DNA from: Aldehydirespirator sp965219165
GTDB lineage: Bacteria; Actinomycetota; Acidimicrobiia; Acidimicrobiales; Aldehydirespiratoraceae
Assembly: GCA_965219165.1 (NCBI GenBank)
Contig: CBDCMW010000002.1
Location: 2,790,001-2,854,000, forward strand
Direction of reading: 5' to 3'
DNA length: 64,000 nt
Positions 1 through 8,752 of this stretch are shown in pieces. Numbering within the stretch: position 1 is the first letter of the stretch; every line of letters starts with the position of its first letter. A model generated the notes under the pieces. That model saw only the letters and a program-made list of their open reading frames with translations, had not been told where the DNA came from and ran no database searches. A program made the position numbers and the translations under genes.

Positions 1-338
1 TCGAGGGCGGACGCCACGACGTGGGCCGAGCCGGGCGGCGTGCGCACCACCGCGAGGTTGCCCGACGAGCCGATGTCGGCCACCCAGTCGCCCATGACCC
101 TTCTGAGATGCTCGGTCGGCGCGATGCGGTCGACTGGATGCTCGGGGATGGCGTACACCGTGTTGCCCCCCGGCACCCGCACCTTCACCGCGCCGAGCCC
201 GTCGAGATCACGCGACACGGTGGCCCGGGTGGCGGTCGTGCCGGAGGCCGCGAGCAACTCGACCAACTGTTGCTGGCTGGCCACGGCGCGCTCGGCGAGC
301 AGCTGGACGATGAGGTGCTGGCGGCTGGTCTTGCTCAT
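1..338 (-). CDS. argR: Arginine repressor ArgR (3' end outside window)
   Basis: Arginine-dependent repressor of the biosynthetic operon in which it is the last gene seen here. About 112 N-terminal residues lie in the window; the gene runs off at base 1. The N-terminal winged-helix DNA-binding domain is clear: residues 1-70 contain SRQHLIVQLL, then TRATVSRDLDGLGAVKV, the ArgR recognition-helix signature. The window cuts into the start of the C-terminal arginine-binding/oligomerisation domain. The ATG at 338 lies 8 bases after the argF stop, so it is co-transcribed and probably autoregulated with the operon. Confidence 0.93.
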   Translation of the reverse strand, partial: MSKTSRQHLIVQLLAERAVASQQQLVELLAASGTTATRATVSRDLDGLGAVKVRVPGGNTVYAIPEHPVDRIAPTEHLRRVMGDWVADIGSSGNLAVVRTPPGSAHVVASAL

Positions 339-346
339 CGCTGCGC

Positions 347-1240
347 TTACTCCGCCTGCTCCATCAGCCACACCAGCAGGCCCCTGGCCGCGTGCATCCG
401 GTTGGCTGCCTGCTGCCACACGCGGCTGCGGGGACCGTCGATCACGGTGGCCGCCACTTCCTCGCCCCGGTGGGCGGGCAGGCAGTGCAGGAACACCGCA
501 TCCGGGGCGGCCTGGGCCATCATCGCCTTGTTCACAGTGAAGCCGGCGAAGTCCTCACGGCGCTTGTCGGCCTCCTGCTCCTGTCCCATCGAAACCCACA
601 CGTCCGTGTAGACCACATGGGCTCCCCGCACCGCGTCCGCCGGGTTGTCCACCTGCACCGGCTCGCAGCCGTGGCGGCGCATCCGCCGCAGCGCGGCCTG
701 GCTGAAGCCGTATCCCTTGGGGCTGGCGATGCGCACCGCCATGCCCGACAGGCCGGCGGCGTACACCAGCGAATGCGCCACATTGTTGGCGTCGCCGACA
801 TAGGCCAGCACCAAGCCCTCAAGATGGCCCAGCGCGGTGCGCACCGTCAGCAGGTCGGCTACTGCTTGAGTGGGATGGGCATCGTCACTGAGCAGGTTGA
901 CGACCGGGACCGCGTCCACGGCCGCCATCCGTTCCACGGTGCTGTGGGCGAACACCCTCGCTCCGATCACCGCGTTGTAGCACGCCAGCGTGCGGGTCAC
1001 GTCCTCGACGCTCTCACGCTCGTCCAGCCCGACCTCGGCGGCACCGATGTAGGACGGGTGACCTCCCAGCTGCACGACGGCCATCTCGGTGGCGCTTCGG
1101 GTGCGGGCCGAGGGCTTCTCGAACAGCAAGGCCGCGCCATGGCCTGCCAGCACCTGGGGCGGGTTGGGATCGGTGGCCAGGTTCAGGATCCGGGCGAGCT
1201 CGCTGGGCTGCATTTCATCGACATCTATCAAGTGGCGCAT
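347..1240 (-). CDS. argF: Ornithine carbamoyltransferase
   Basis: Converts ornithine and carbamoyl phosphate to citrulline in arginine synthesis. 297 residues, normal family length. The carbamoyl-phosphate loop is SARTR (residues 44-48) in place of the usual STRTR, followed by HPTQ (122-125) and the ornithine-binding HCLP (252-255). It sits between argD and argR on the same strand. The 209-base gap to argD holds a tandem repeat. The SARTR variant keeps both arginines, so I expect an active enzyme. Confidence 0.95.
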   Translation of the reverse strand: MRHLIDVDEMQPSELARILNLATDPNPPQVLAGHGAALLFEKPSARTRSATEMAVVQLGGHPSYIGAAEVGLDERESVEDVTRTLACYNAVIGARVFAHSTVERMAAVDAVPVVNLLSDDAHPTQAVADLLTVRTALGHLEGLVLAYVGDANNVAHSLVYAAGLSGMAVRIASPKGYGFSQAALRRMRRHGCEPVQVDNPADAVRGAHVVYTDVWVSMGQEQEADKRREDFAGFTVNKAMMAQAAPDAVFLHCLPAHRGEEVAATVIDGPRSRVWQQAANRMHAARGLLVWLMEQAE

Positions 1241-1260
1241 CTCAACTCCTTCGTGGTGTG

Positions 1261-1440
1261 AGGATCGACTGTTGTCCGGGTATCGGCTGTGCCGGGTAAT
1301 CGACTATTGCACGGGGATCGACTGTCATACTGGGATCGACTGCTATACAGGGATCGACTGTCATACTGGGATCGACTGCTATACAGGGATCGACTGTCAT
1401 ACTGGGATCGACTGCTATACGGGGATCGACTTCGGGCCGG
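1261..1440. repeat. 36-bp tandem array between argD and argF
   Basis: Three copies of a 36-bp unit at 1314-1349, 1350-1385 and 1386-1421. Each unit is two related 18-bp halves starting GGGATCGACT and ending in GTCATACT or GCTATACA. Degenerate half-units flank it (GATCGACTG at 1263, ATCGACTAT near 1299, GGGATCGACTTC at 1422). It fills nearly the whole argD-argF gap. I see no gene in it; a plus-strand reading frame across it encodes only a repetitive peptide. Confidence 0.95.
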
Positions 1441-1449
1441 TGTAGCGCA

Positions 1450-2634
1450 TCAGCGGTGCTCCAACACGTCGGCGAGGATGGAGCATCCGGCCGCGAGCTG
1501 CTCGGTGGACACCACGAACGGCGGTGCGAACCTCAGAGCCGTCGGAGTCACACCGTTCACGACTAGTCCATGCTCGAGGCAAGCCGTGGCGACGTCCTTG
1601 GCCGAGCGGCCCGCCCTGGCGTCGTCCGACAGTTCCGCGGCGAGCAAGAGGCCGCGGCCCCTCACGCTCTCCACTCCGTCGATCTGGACCAGCAGGTCCC
1701 GCAGCTCGTTGCCGAGACGGGTGGCCGCCGCGGGCGCGTCCATGGCCTGCATCTCGGCGAGCACCGCCCGCACCGCCGCCAGGGCCAGAGGCTGGCCCGC
1801 GAAAGTCGAGCCGTGGTCGCCGGGGCCGAAAGCGGCCGCAACGTCGGGCCGGGCCCACACCGCTCCAACCGGCACGCCGTTGCCCAGCGCCTTGGCCATG
1901 GTCACGATGTCGGGCTGCACGCCGGCGTGGTGATAGCCGAACCACTGTCCGGTGCGGGCCAGGCCGGTCTGGATCTCGTCCATCAACAGCAGAATGCCGC
2001 GCTCGTCGCACACCTCCCGCACGGCCCTCAGGTACTCGTCGCCAGCCGGAACCACGCCGCCCTCGCCTTGCACCGACTCCAGCAGCACCGCGCCGACGGA
2101 GGGATCGAACGCGGCCACTAGGGCGTCAATATCGTCGAAGGGCACGTGACGGAAGCCTTCCGGCATGGGCTGGAACGGCTCGTGCTTCTCGGGCTGACCG
2201 GTGGCTGCCAGCGCGGCCAGCGTGCGCCCGTGGAACGACGCGTAGGCGCTCACCACCGCGTGGCGGCCCCGCCCCTGATGCTTGCGAGCGAGCTTGAGGG
2301 CGGCCTCGACGGCCTCCGCCCCGGAGTTCTGGAACAGGATCCGGCCGGGCTCGGTGTCGCCGCCCGGACCGGACCGGATCAGCCGGTCGAGCGTCTCCAC
2401 CACCTCGGCGGTCGGCTCGTTGGCGAAGAGGTTGGACGTGTGGATCAGCGTCGACGCCTGGCCCGCGACCGCCGCAGTCACCGCCGGGTGGGCATGACCC
2501 AGACCGGTGACGGCCAGCCCGCACAGGAAGTCGAGGTAGCTGCGGCCGCGGTCGTCGGTGAGCACGGCGCCATGGCCGCGCACGAAGGTCACCGGCGGAG
2601 TGCCGTAGTTGTTCATCAGGGCGGCTTTGCTCAT
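1450..2634 (-). CDS. argD: Acetylornithine aminotransferase
   Basis: PLP-dependent class III aminotransferase that makes N-acetylornithine from N-acetylglutamate semialdehyde. 394 residues, typical length. Visible features are the NSGAEAVEAALKLAR phosphate-binding region (103-117), the DEIQTG motif with the PLP-binding aspartate (219-224) and the Schiff-base lysine in MAKALGNG (K248). The ATG overlaps the argB stop as ATGA at 2631-2634, implying translational coupling. Confidence 0.95.
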   Translation of the reverse strand: MSKAALMNNYGTPPVTFVRGHGAVLTDDRGRSYLDFLCGLAVTGLGHAHPAVTAAVAGQASTLIHTSNLFANEPTAEVVETLDRLIRSGPGGDTEPGRILFQNSGAEAVEAALKLARKHQGRGRHAVVSAYASFHGRTLAALAATGQPEKHEPFQPMPEGFRHVPFDDIDALVAAFDPSVGAVLLESVQGEGGVVPAGDEYLRAVREVCDERGILLLMDEIQTGLARTGQWFGYHHAGVQPDIVTMAKALGNGVPVGAVWARPDVAAAFGPGDHGSTFAGQPLALAAVRAVLAEMQAMDAPAAATRLGNELRDLLVQIDGVESVRGRGLLLAAELSDDARAGRSAKDVATACLEHGLVVNGVTPTALRFAPPFVVSTEQLAAGCSILADVLEHR

Positions 2635-3590
2635 GGCTGGTCCTCGCGTGTCTCCTCGGATGCGCCGGTCTCCTCGGATGCGCCGGCGCCGGCTGCGCCG
2701 TTCGTGATCATCGTGCCTATACCCGCGTCGGTGAACAGCTCGAGGAGCACGGCGTGGGGGATGCGGCCATCGAGCATGTGGGCGGAACCGGCGCCGGAGC
2801 GCACCGCGTCCACGCAGGCCCGAGCCTTGGGAATCATGCCGCCGCTCACCACGCCCTCCTCGATCATGGCCTCCACCAACTCGACGCTGGCCCGGCTCAC
2901 CAGCGAGGACTGGTCGGACGGGTCCGCGAGCAGACCGGGCACGTCGGTCAGGTACACGGCCTTGGCCGCGGAGAGCGCGCCGGCGAGGGCCGCGGCCATC
3001 GTGTCGGCATTGATGTTGTAGGCCTGACCGGCCGCGTCGGCGCCGATGGAGGACACCACGGGAATGATCTCGGAGTCGATGAGGCGCTCAATGATGCGGG
3101 GATTCACCGCAGCCACATCGCCGACGAAGCCCAACTCCGGATCCCGGGGCACCGCGGTGACCAGGCCGCCGTCCTCCCCCGACAATCCCAGGGCTGCTCC
3201 GCCATTGGCCTTGATGGCGCCGACGATGTCGCGCCCGACCTTGCCGACCAGCACCATGCGGGCCACCTCCAGGGTCTCGGCGTCGGTCACCCGCAGACCA
3301 TCACGGAACTCGCTCTGCTTTCCCAGCCGGGCCAGATGCTCGCCGATCTGCGGTCCACCGCCGTGGACTACCACCGGCCTCAACCCGACGGAGCGCACCA
3401 GCACGATGTCGCGGGCGAACGAGTTGGCCAACCCGGAGTCGGACATGGCATGCCCGCCGTACTTGACGACCACGGCCGCGCCCCGGAAACGCTGGATATA
3501 GGGCAGGGCCTCCACCAGGGCGCGGGCCCTCCGGTCGGGCTCGAAGCCTTGGGCCGCCCCGCTTGTGGGCATTCCGGCCTCGCCGCTCAT
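2631..3590 (-). CDS. argB: Acetylglutamate kinase
   Basis: Phosphorylates N-acetylglutamate, the usual arginine-feedback step. The amino-acid-kinase fold begins with VVKYGGHAM (about residues 41-49), followed by the glycine-rich VVVHGGGPQIG and later NINADTMAAALA. I chose the ATG at 3590 because the upstream extension of the open frame is low-complexity sequence overlapping argJ; this gives 319 residues. The C-terminus carries GASEET twice, encoded by two exact 18-bp tandem copies at 2650-2667 and 2668-2685, another repeat at a gene 3' end. Confidence 0.93.
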   Translation of the reverse strand: MSGEAGMPTSGAAQGFEPDRRARALVEALPYIQRFRGAAVVVKYGGHAMSDSGLANSFARDIVLVRSVGLRPVVVHGGGPQIGEHLARLGKQSEFRDGLRVTDAETLEVARMVLVGKVGRDIVGAIKANGGAALGLSGEDGGLVTAVPRDPELGFVGDVAAVNPRIIERLIDSEIIPVVSSIGADAAGQAYNINADTMAAALAGALSAAKAVYLTDVPGLLADPSDQSSLVSRASVELVEAMIEEGVVSGGMIPKARACVDAVRSGAGSAHMLDGRIPHAVLLELFTDAGIGTMITNGAAGAGASEETGASEETREDQP

Positions 3591-3630
3591 GGCCAGAACC
3601 CCGCGGCGGTGTCGATGAGGGCTGGGGAGG

Positions 3631-4860
3631 TCATGTCCGGTACCCCGCGTTGATGTCGATGTATCCGTGCGTGAGGTCGCAGGTCCACACCGTGGCCTCG
3701 CCCGCGCCCACGCCCACGTCCACCCGGACTTCGATCTCCGAGCCCGCCAGGTGCTCGCTGGCCCGCTCCTCGCTGTAGCCGGGCCGGCACACGCCGTGCT
3801 CGGCGCACTGCTCGTCGCCGATCCAGATCGAGAGCCGGTCGCGGTCGGCCCGTTGGCCCGCCTTGCCGACCGCGGCCACGATCCGGCCCCAGTTGGCATC
3901 GGAGGCGGCCAGGGCCGTCTTCACCAGGGGCGAGTCTGCCACGGCCCGGGCGATGGTCTGCGCCGCGGCGTCGTCGGACGCGCCGGTGACGGTGACGGTC
4001 ACGAACTTCGATGCGCCCTCGCCGTCGCGCACAATCTGGTGGGCGAGATCGAGCGTGACCGAGTCGAGCGCATCGCCGAAGGCGTCCATGTGCTGTCGGG
4101 CTTGGACGCCGGACGCGCCGGTAGCGGCCAAGATCACGGTGTCGCTGGTGGAGGTGTCGGAGTCGACGGTGATGCGGTTGAAGCTCTTCTCCACCGATGC
4201 GGCCAGGCAGTCCTGGGCCAGATGCGGGTCCACGGCCAGGTCGGTGAACACGAACGCGAGCATGGTGGCCATGTCGGGTGCGATCATGCCGCTGCCCTTG
4301 GCGATGCCGGCCACCTGGGCGCCGGTGCCGGCCACCGGGGCCGCCGCCCCCTTGGGGAAGGTGTCGGTGGTGCCTATGGCGACGGCGGCAGCCTCCCAAG
4401 TCTTCGGATCCGGGGCGGAGAGTCCGGCGATGAGTCCACCGAGCGCGGCGTCGATGTGCTCGACGGGCAGGTCCTCGCCGATCACTCCGGTGGAGGCGAC
4501 CAGCACCTCATGAGCATGCGCGCCCAGCACTCCGGCCACGGACTCCGCGGTGTGTTGAGCGACGCGATACCCGGCCGCGCCGGTGAACGCGTTGGCGTTG
4601 CCCGAGTTGACGATGATGGCCCGGCCGCGCCCGGAGCTCGCGGCTAAGGCCTGCTGGCACCAGTCGACCGGCGCGGCGGTGCACAGCGACCGGGTGAACA
4701 CACCGGCCACCGTGCTACCCGGAGGCATTTCGGCCAGCACCACATCGTCGCGGCCCACATAGCGGATCCCGGCCGCGGCCACCGCTAGCCGCACACCTGC
4801 GACGGCTGGCACAGCGGGGAACGCCGCGGGGGCGAGCGGTGAGACGCCGGTCTCATCCAT
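3631..4860 (-). CDS. argJ: Bifunctional ornithine acetyltransferase / N-acetylglutamate synthase
   Basis: Transfers acetyl from N-acetylornithine to glutamate, closing the acetyl cycle. The autoproteolytic site is visible as KGSGMIAPDMATMLAF, where Thr (about residue 199 from this start) becomes the N-terminal nucleophile of the beta chain. I start at the ATG at 4860 (MDETGVSPLAP). A 21-residue upstream extension would be encoded inside the argC-argJ stem-loop and is unlikely. About 409 residues, normal for the family. Confidence 0.94.
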   Translation of the reverse strand: MDETGVSPLAPAAFPAVPAVAGVRLAVAAAGIRYVGRDDVVLAEMPPGSTVAGVFTRSLCTAAPVDWCQQALAASSGRGRAIIVNSGNANAFTGAAGYRVAQHTAESVAGVLGAHAHEVLVASTGVIGEDLPVEHIDAALGGLIAGLSAPDPKTWEAAAVAIGTTDTFPKGAAAPVAGTGAQVAGIAKGSGMIAPDMATMLAFVFTDLAVDPHLAQDCLAASVEKSFNRITVDSDTSTSDTVILAATGASGVQARQHMDAFGDALDSVTLDLAHQIVRDGEGASKFVTVTVTGASDDAAAQTIARAVADSPLVKTALAASDANWGRIVAAVGKAGQRADRDRLSIWIGDEQCAEHGVCRPGYSEERASEHLAGSEIEVRVDVGVGAGEATVWTCDLTHGYIDINAGYRT

Positions 4861-4878
4861 AGCAGCCGCCGCCGCACG

Positions 4879-4926
4879 AAATTGGCGACAGATTGTGCCC
4901 CAGAGGCCCAATATCGCCACCAATTT
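4879..4926 (-). promoter_or_regulatory. Stem-loop between argC and argJ
   Basis: Long imperfect inverted repeat in the 112-base argC-argJ gap. Outer arms AAATTGG (4879-4885) and CCAATTT (4920-4926) enclose further pairing segments (CGA/TCG, ATTG/CAAT, GCC/GGC) around a short CCAGA loop. There is no U-tract, so a simple terminator is unlikely. It may be a processing or attenuation element that sets downstream arg gene expression; that role is inference. Confidence 0.5.
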
Positions 4927-4972
4927 GGTTGGCGGGCCACGACGAGGCTTGTAACGCGCCCATCTCGGCCCC

Positions 4973-6007
4973 CTACGGGTAGATCCCGGCCGCCGCGAGC
5001 CCGGCGGTCTCGTCGATGCCCAGCGCGAGGTTGGCGCACTGCACAGCCTGGCCCGACGCTCCCTTGACCAAGTTGTCGAGCGCGGAGATAACCATCACCC
5101 ATCCGGTCCGCTCGTCGGCCCTGGCGGTGATGTGGACGCAGTTGGACCCCAGGGTCGCCTTGGTGGACGGCGACCGCTCGCTCACGATCACGAACGGCTC
5201 GTCGCAGTAGGCCTCGGCCAGCAGGCCGAGCACCTCGCCGGTGCTGGTCGCAGCGGTGGGCCTGGCGTAGCAGGTGGCGAGGATGCCCCGGTTCATGGGC
5301 GCCAGATGGGGTGTGAACAGCACCTGCACGTCGGTGCCCGCGTGGCGCGACACTGCCATCTCGATCTCGGGCGTGTGCCGGTGCGTCAGCAGTCCGTAGG
5401 CGGTGAAGTCCTCGTCCGCCGCGCAGAACGTGGTGTGTGGCTTGGCAGGCCGGCCCGCACCCGACACGCCGCTGGCGGCGTCGACGATGATGCCAGTGGG
5501 TTCCACTGCGCCGGCGGCCACGAGCGGTGCGAGGGCCAGCGAGGCCGTCGTCACATAGCAGCCGGGTGCGGCCACGAGCTCGGCGCCCCGGATGGCGTCG
5601 CGGAACAGCTCGGGAAGGCCGAACACGAACTCGTCGAGCAGCTCTGGCGCGGTGTGCTCCTCGCCGTACCACACCGGGTAGAGGCCAGGGTCGTCGAGCC
5701 TGAAGTCCGCGGCGAGATCGACGACATGCCTCACGTCGTTGCGGAGCTCGCCCACCACTGCCTGCGAGGCGCCGTGGGGCAGCCCGCAGAATGCAAGATC
5801 GCAGCCGGAGGCCACTCCCGGCTCATAGGGCACGAACTCAGCGTCGCTGTAGGCGGCCGCCAGGCTCGGATACAGGTCGGCCACGGCCTTACCGGCCATG
5901 GCGTCGCCCGTCGCCACCACCGCCTCCAGATCCGGGTGGGACGCGCAGATCCTCAGCAGTTCCGCGCCGGTGAACCCCGACGCGCCGATCACGGCGACCT
6001 TGTGCAT
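4973..6007 (-). CDS. argC: N-acetyl-gamma-glutamyl-phosphate reductase
   Basis: NADPH-dependent reduction of N-acetylglutamyl phosphate to the semialdehyde. The N-terminal Rossmann motif GASGFTGAELLRI (residues 8-20) and the catalytic cysteine in AAPGCYVTTA (C150) are present. 344 residues, family-typical. First gene of the arg operon. The 67-base gap upstream, towards pheT, holds the candidate promoter and ArgR site. Confidence 0.95.
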   Translation of the reverse strand: MHKVAVIGASGFTGAELLRICASHPDLEAVVATGDAMAGKAVADLYPSLAAAYSDAEFVPYEPGVASGCDLAFCGLPHGASQAVVGELRNDVRHVVDLAADFRLDDPGLYPVWYGEEHTAPELLDEFVFGLPELFRDAIRGAELVAAPGCYVTTASLALAPLVAAGAVEPTGIIVDAASGVSGAGRPAKPHTTFCAADEDFTAYGLLTHRHTPEIEMAVSRHAGTDVQVLFTPHLAPMNRGILATCYARPTAATSTGEVLGLLAEAYCDEPFVIVSERSPSTKATLGSNCVHITARADERTGWVMVISALDNLVKGASGQAVQCANLALGIDETAGLAAAGIYP

Positions 6008-6035
6008 CCCTCCACGCTATCGGGTGGTCCGGGTT

Positions 6036-6059
6036 TCTGCAACTATGTGCAATAATAGG
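6036..6059 (-). promoter_or_regulatory. Candidate arg promoter -10 and ArgR operator
   Basis: In the argC-pheT gap the minus strand has TATTAT (6052-6057), a fair -10 box, directly followed by TTGCACATAGTTGCAG. The latter contains two TGCA palindromes spaced by six bases, an AT-rich inverted repeat resembling ARG boxes of other bacteria. The order (-10, then operator, then argC) would let ArgR block initiation. No convincing -35 is visible. Position and symmetry are seen; the assignment is inferred. Confidence 0.4.
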
Positions 6060-6074
6060 AACCTAGTTGCGTGC

Positions 6075-8510
6075 CTAGGCTCGCAGCACGGCGCCGGTGC
6101 GGCGGCACGTCTCGTCTATGCAGCGCTGGCGGGCCTCAGCCACCTCGGCGTCGGTGAGGGTGCGGTCCGGGGCCTGGAAGCGCAACCGGTAGGCCAGGCT
6201 GCGCGACCCCTCGGGCACGCCCGGGCCCCGGTACACATCGAACAGCTCGATCCTGGCCAGCAGCGACCCGGCCGTGGCCCGCAGGGCCCGCTCCACCTGG
6301 ACCGCGGCCACGCGGTCGGGCACCACGAAAGCCAGGTCGACATCGCTCGGCGGGTACTTGCTCACTGGGCGGTAGCGGCGCCGGGCCCTGGGTCCGTTGA
6401 GCACCTCCTGCAGGTCGAGCTGCAGCCACGCCACCCGGCCCGACACCCCGCAGGCATCGAGCACGTCGGGGTCGATCTCCCCCACCGCGCCGCGCGTCTG
6501 CCCGGCCACCACCACCTCCGCGGAGCGGGTGGGGTGCAGCCCCGGCAGCGTCGCCTGACGCAGCTCGACCGCGGGCAGCGCCAGAGCCTCGGCCAGCAGG
6601 TCCACAACCGCCGCCGCAGCCGGAGCCTCCTCACCCGATAGAGCCACGGCCAGGAACTCCCGCTCATCGGGGAGCAGCTGACCCTCTGGTGCCGGCAGGT
6701 AGACGTTGCCGATCTCGAACAGCCGCACGTCGCCGTTGAAGTGGCGCTGGTTGTAGGCCACCGCCCGCAGCTGTCCCGGCAGCAGCGAAGTCCTCAGCAC
6801 CGACTCGCTGTCGTCCACCGGGTTGGTCAGGGTGATGCCATCCTCCGGCAGGCCCACTGCAGCCAGCGCGCCGGGCGCCACGAACGGCATCGGCTGCGTC
6901 TCATAGCAGCCGGCGCCCACGAGCACCTCGCGCACCAGGCGGCGGTCCTTCTGGTAGGGCGACAGCCCGCCTGCCTCGTTTGCGGTGGGAACGGTGCGCT
7001 CGATGTTCTCGTACCCGTGGAGCCGGGCCACCTCCTCGGCTATGTCGGTCTCGGTCGCCGTGTCCCAGCGCCAGGTCGGGATGGTGACGTCCAGGTTGTG
7101 CGTCTCGACGTTCGGATCGAAGCCAGCGTCTCTCACCCGCTCGCTGACGAGGATTTCCGCCATGCGGCTAACCGCCACGCCGAAGCCGATGGAGCGCAGG
7201 CGCCCGGCCATCTCGTCGGCACTCAGCTCGGTGCCGAGCAGGCTGTTTACCCTGGACGTGCGCACGTTCAGCGGTCGGCGGTCGGGCAGGTCGCCGCGTT
7301 CGTCGATGAGGCCCGGCGCCACCTCGGCACCCTGCTGCGCAGCCAGTTGAACGAAGCGGTTCATGCAGCGCTCGACGTTGTAGCCCCAGTCGGCGCCCCG
7401 CCGGAAACGGGTCGAGGCCTCGCTGGCGAGGTTCAGACGCTTGGCTGTGCGCGAGATGGAGGGGGGATCCCACCACGCCATCTCAACCAGCACCTCCGTG
7501 GTGTCGATGCCGATCTCGGTGGAGGCACCGCCCATCACACCGGCGATGCCGATCACCCCGTCGTCGCCGTCGGCTATCACCCCGTCTCCCTCAGCCAGAG
7601 TGCGCCGCTGGCCGTCGAGTGTGGTGATCATCTCCCCGTCGCGGGCCCGGCGCACCCGCAGGCGCCCGCCCCGAACCCCGGCCAGGTCGAAAGTGTGGCT
7701 GGGCTGGCCCAGTTCCAGCATCACGTAGTTGGAAATGTCGACGATGCTGTTGATGGGGCGCATCCCCAGAGCGGTCAGCCGGTTGACCATCCATGCCGGC
7801 GAAGACCCACCAGCGGCATTGCGAAGCACCCGGCCGACGAAACGGCCGCACAGCGTGGGGTCGACGATCTGGACCTCGGCCATCTCGGCGATGTCCGCAC
7901 CGGAGGCGGGCGTCGACCAGTCGGGCGGCTCGAAGGCCACCCCCAGTCCGGCCGCAAGGTCGCGGGCCACACCCATCACCGACATCGCGTCAGGCCGGTT
8001 GGCGCCGACATCGAGGTCCCAGAGCACATCGGGCCCCAAGCCCAAGGCCTCGGCCAGGGGCGTGCCCGGCCCGGCGCCGGCCGCGACCCGGTCGTTGAGG
8101 ATCATGATGCCCTCGGCGTCTTCGCCCAGCTCGAGCTCGATCTCCGAGCAGCACATGCCCTCCGAGGCCTGGCCTCGCAGTTTCCGGCGGGCGATCTCCA
8201 ACCCGCTCGGCATCACCGTCCCCACCCGGGCCAACGGCACCACGTCTCCCACCACCATGTTGAAGGCTCCGCAGCACACCTGCAGGGTCGTGCCCGAGCC
8301 GTCGTCCACCTCGACGACCTGGATCCGGTCGGCGTCGGGATGGGGCCGCAGATCCAGCACCCGGCCAAGCACCACCCCGTCGGGCACGGAGCCGGTGACG
8401 GTCATACCCTCCACCGTGAGTCCCAGCGCGCTCAACACGTCGCTGAGCGCGGCCGGGTCGCCGTCGATATCGGGAGCGAACTCCCTGAGCCACGACAGCA
8501 GCACCTTCAT
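6075..8510 (-). CDS. pheT: Phenylalanine-tRNA ligase beta subunit
   Basis: Beta chain of the alpha2-beta2 PheRS. 811 residues, typical of the bacterial long form. Domains in order: B1 start MKVLLSWLREF, the EMAP/OB-fold tRNA-binding region (about 40-150, VVEVDDGSG and CCGAFN), B3/B4 editing region, B5, the catalytic-like core, and the C-terminal ferredoxin-fold anticodon-binding domain (YPPSDVDLAFVV to the end). It follows pheS on the same strand, separated by a 48-bp tandem array. Confidence 0.96.
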   Translation of the reverse strand: MKVLLSWLREFAPDIDGDPAALSDVLSALGLTVEGMTVTGSVPDGVVLGRVLDLRPHPDADRIQVVEVDDGSGTTLQVCCGAFNMVVGDVVPLARVGTVMPSGLEIARRKLRGQASEGMCCSEIELELGEDAEGIMILNDRVAAGAGPGTPLAEALGLGPDVLWDLDVGANRPDAMSVMGVARDLAAGLGVAFEPPDWSTPASGADIAEMAEVQIVDPTLCGRFVGRVLRNAAGGSSPAWMVNRLTALGMRPINSIVDISNYVMLELGQPSHTFDLAGVRGGRLRVRRARDGEMITTLDGQRRTLAEGDGVIADGDDGVIGIAGVMGGASTEIGIDTTEVLVEMAWWDPPSISRTAKRLNLASEASTRFRRGADWGYNVERCMNRFVQLAAQQGAEVAPGLIDERGDLPDRRPLNVRTSRVNSLLGTELSADEMAGRLRSIGFGVAVSRMAEILVSERVRDAGFDPNVETHNLDVTIPTWRWDTATETDIAEEVARLHGYENIERTVPTANEAGGLSPYQKDRRLVREVLVGAGCYETQPMPFVAPGALAAVGLPEDGITLTNPVDDSESVLRTSLLPGQLRAVAYNQRHFNGDVRLFEIGNVYLPAPEGQLLPDEREFLAVALSGEEAPAAAAVVDLLAEALALPAVELRQATLPGLHPTRSAEVVVAGQTRGAVGEIDPDVLDACGVSGRVAWLQLDLQEVLNGPRARRRYRPVSKYPPSDVDLAFVVPDRVAAVQVERALRATAGSLLARIELFDVYRGPGVPEGSRSLAYRLRFQAPDRTLTDAEVAEARQRCIDETCRRTGAVLRA

Positions 8511-8537
8511 CGTGGGCTCCCGTGCAGGACCTGGGTA

Positions 8538-8752
8538 CTCATCAGAACTGGCTCAGGCCCGCTCCGCACGGTTGACGCACCCGCGCTCATCAGAACTGGC
8601 TCAGGCCCGCTCCGCACGGTTGACGCACCCGCGCTCATCAGAACTGGCTCAGGCCCGCTCCGCACGGTTGACGCACCCGCGCTCATCAGAACTGGCTCAG
8701 GCCCGCTCCGCACGGTTGACGCACCCGTGCTCATCAGAACTGGCTCAGGAAG
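8538..8752. repeat. 48-bp tandem array spanning the pheS stop codon
   Basis: Four exact or near-exact 48-bp copies start at 8538, 8586, 8634 and 8682. A fifth, partial copy starts at 8730 and is the real 3' end of pheS. Each unit begins CTCATCAGAACTGGCTCAGG, whose complement encodes the last PheS residues SQF plus the TGA stop. The pheS-pheT gap is therefore built of duplicated pheS tail. Unit length is a multiple of three, so neighbouring frames stay open, but I see no gene in it. Confidence 0.95.

Noticed and set aside
1089..1445. Open frame encoding repeated HTGIDCYTGID-type peptides over the argD-argF array
   Set aside because: It is a read-through of tandem DNA with argF antisense at its start, without a ribosome site or homology.
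8538..8729. CRISPR-like array
   Set aside because: Repeats are directly abutting with no variable spacers, and no cas genes are present. The same applies to the arrays at 33893, 48225 and 51636.
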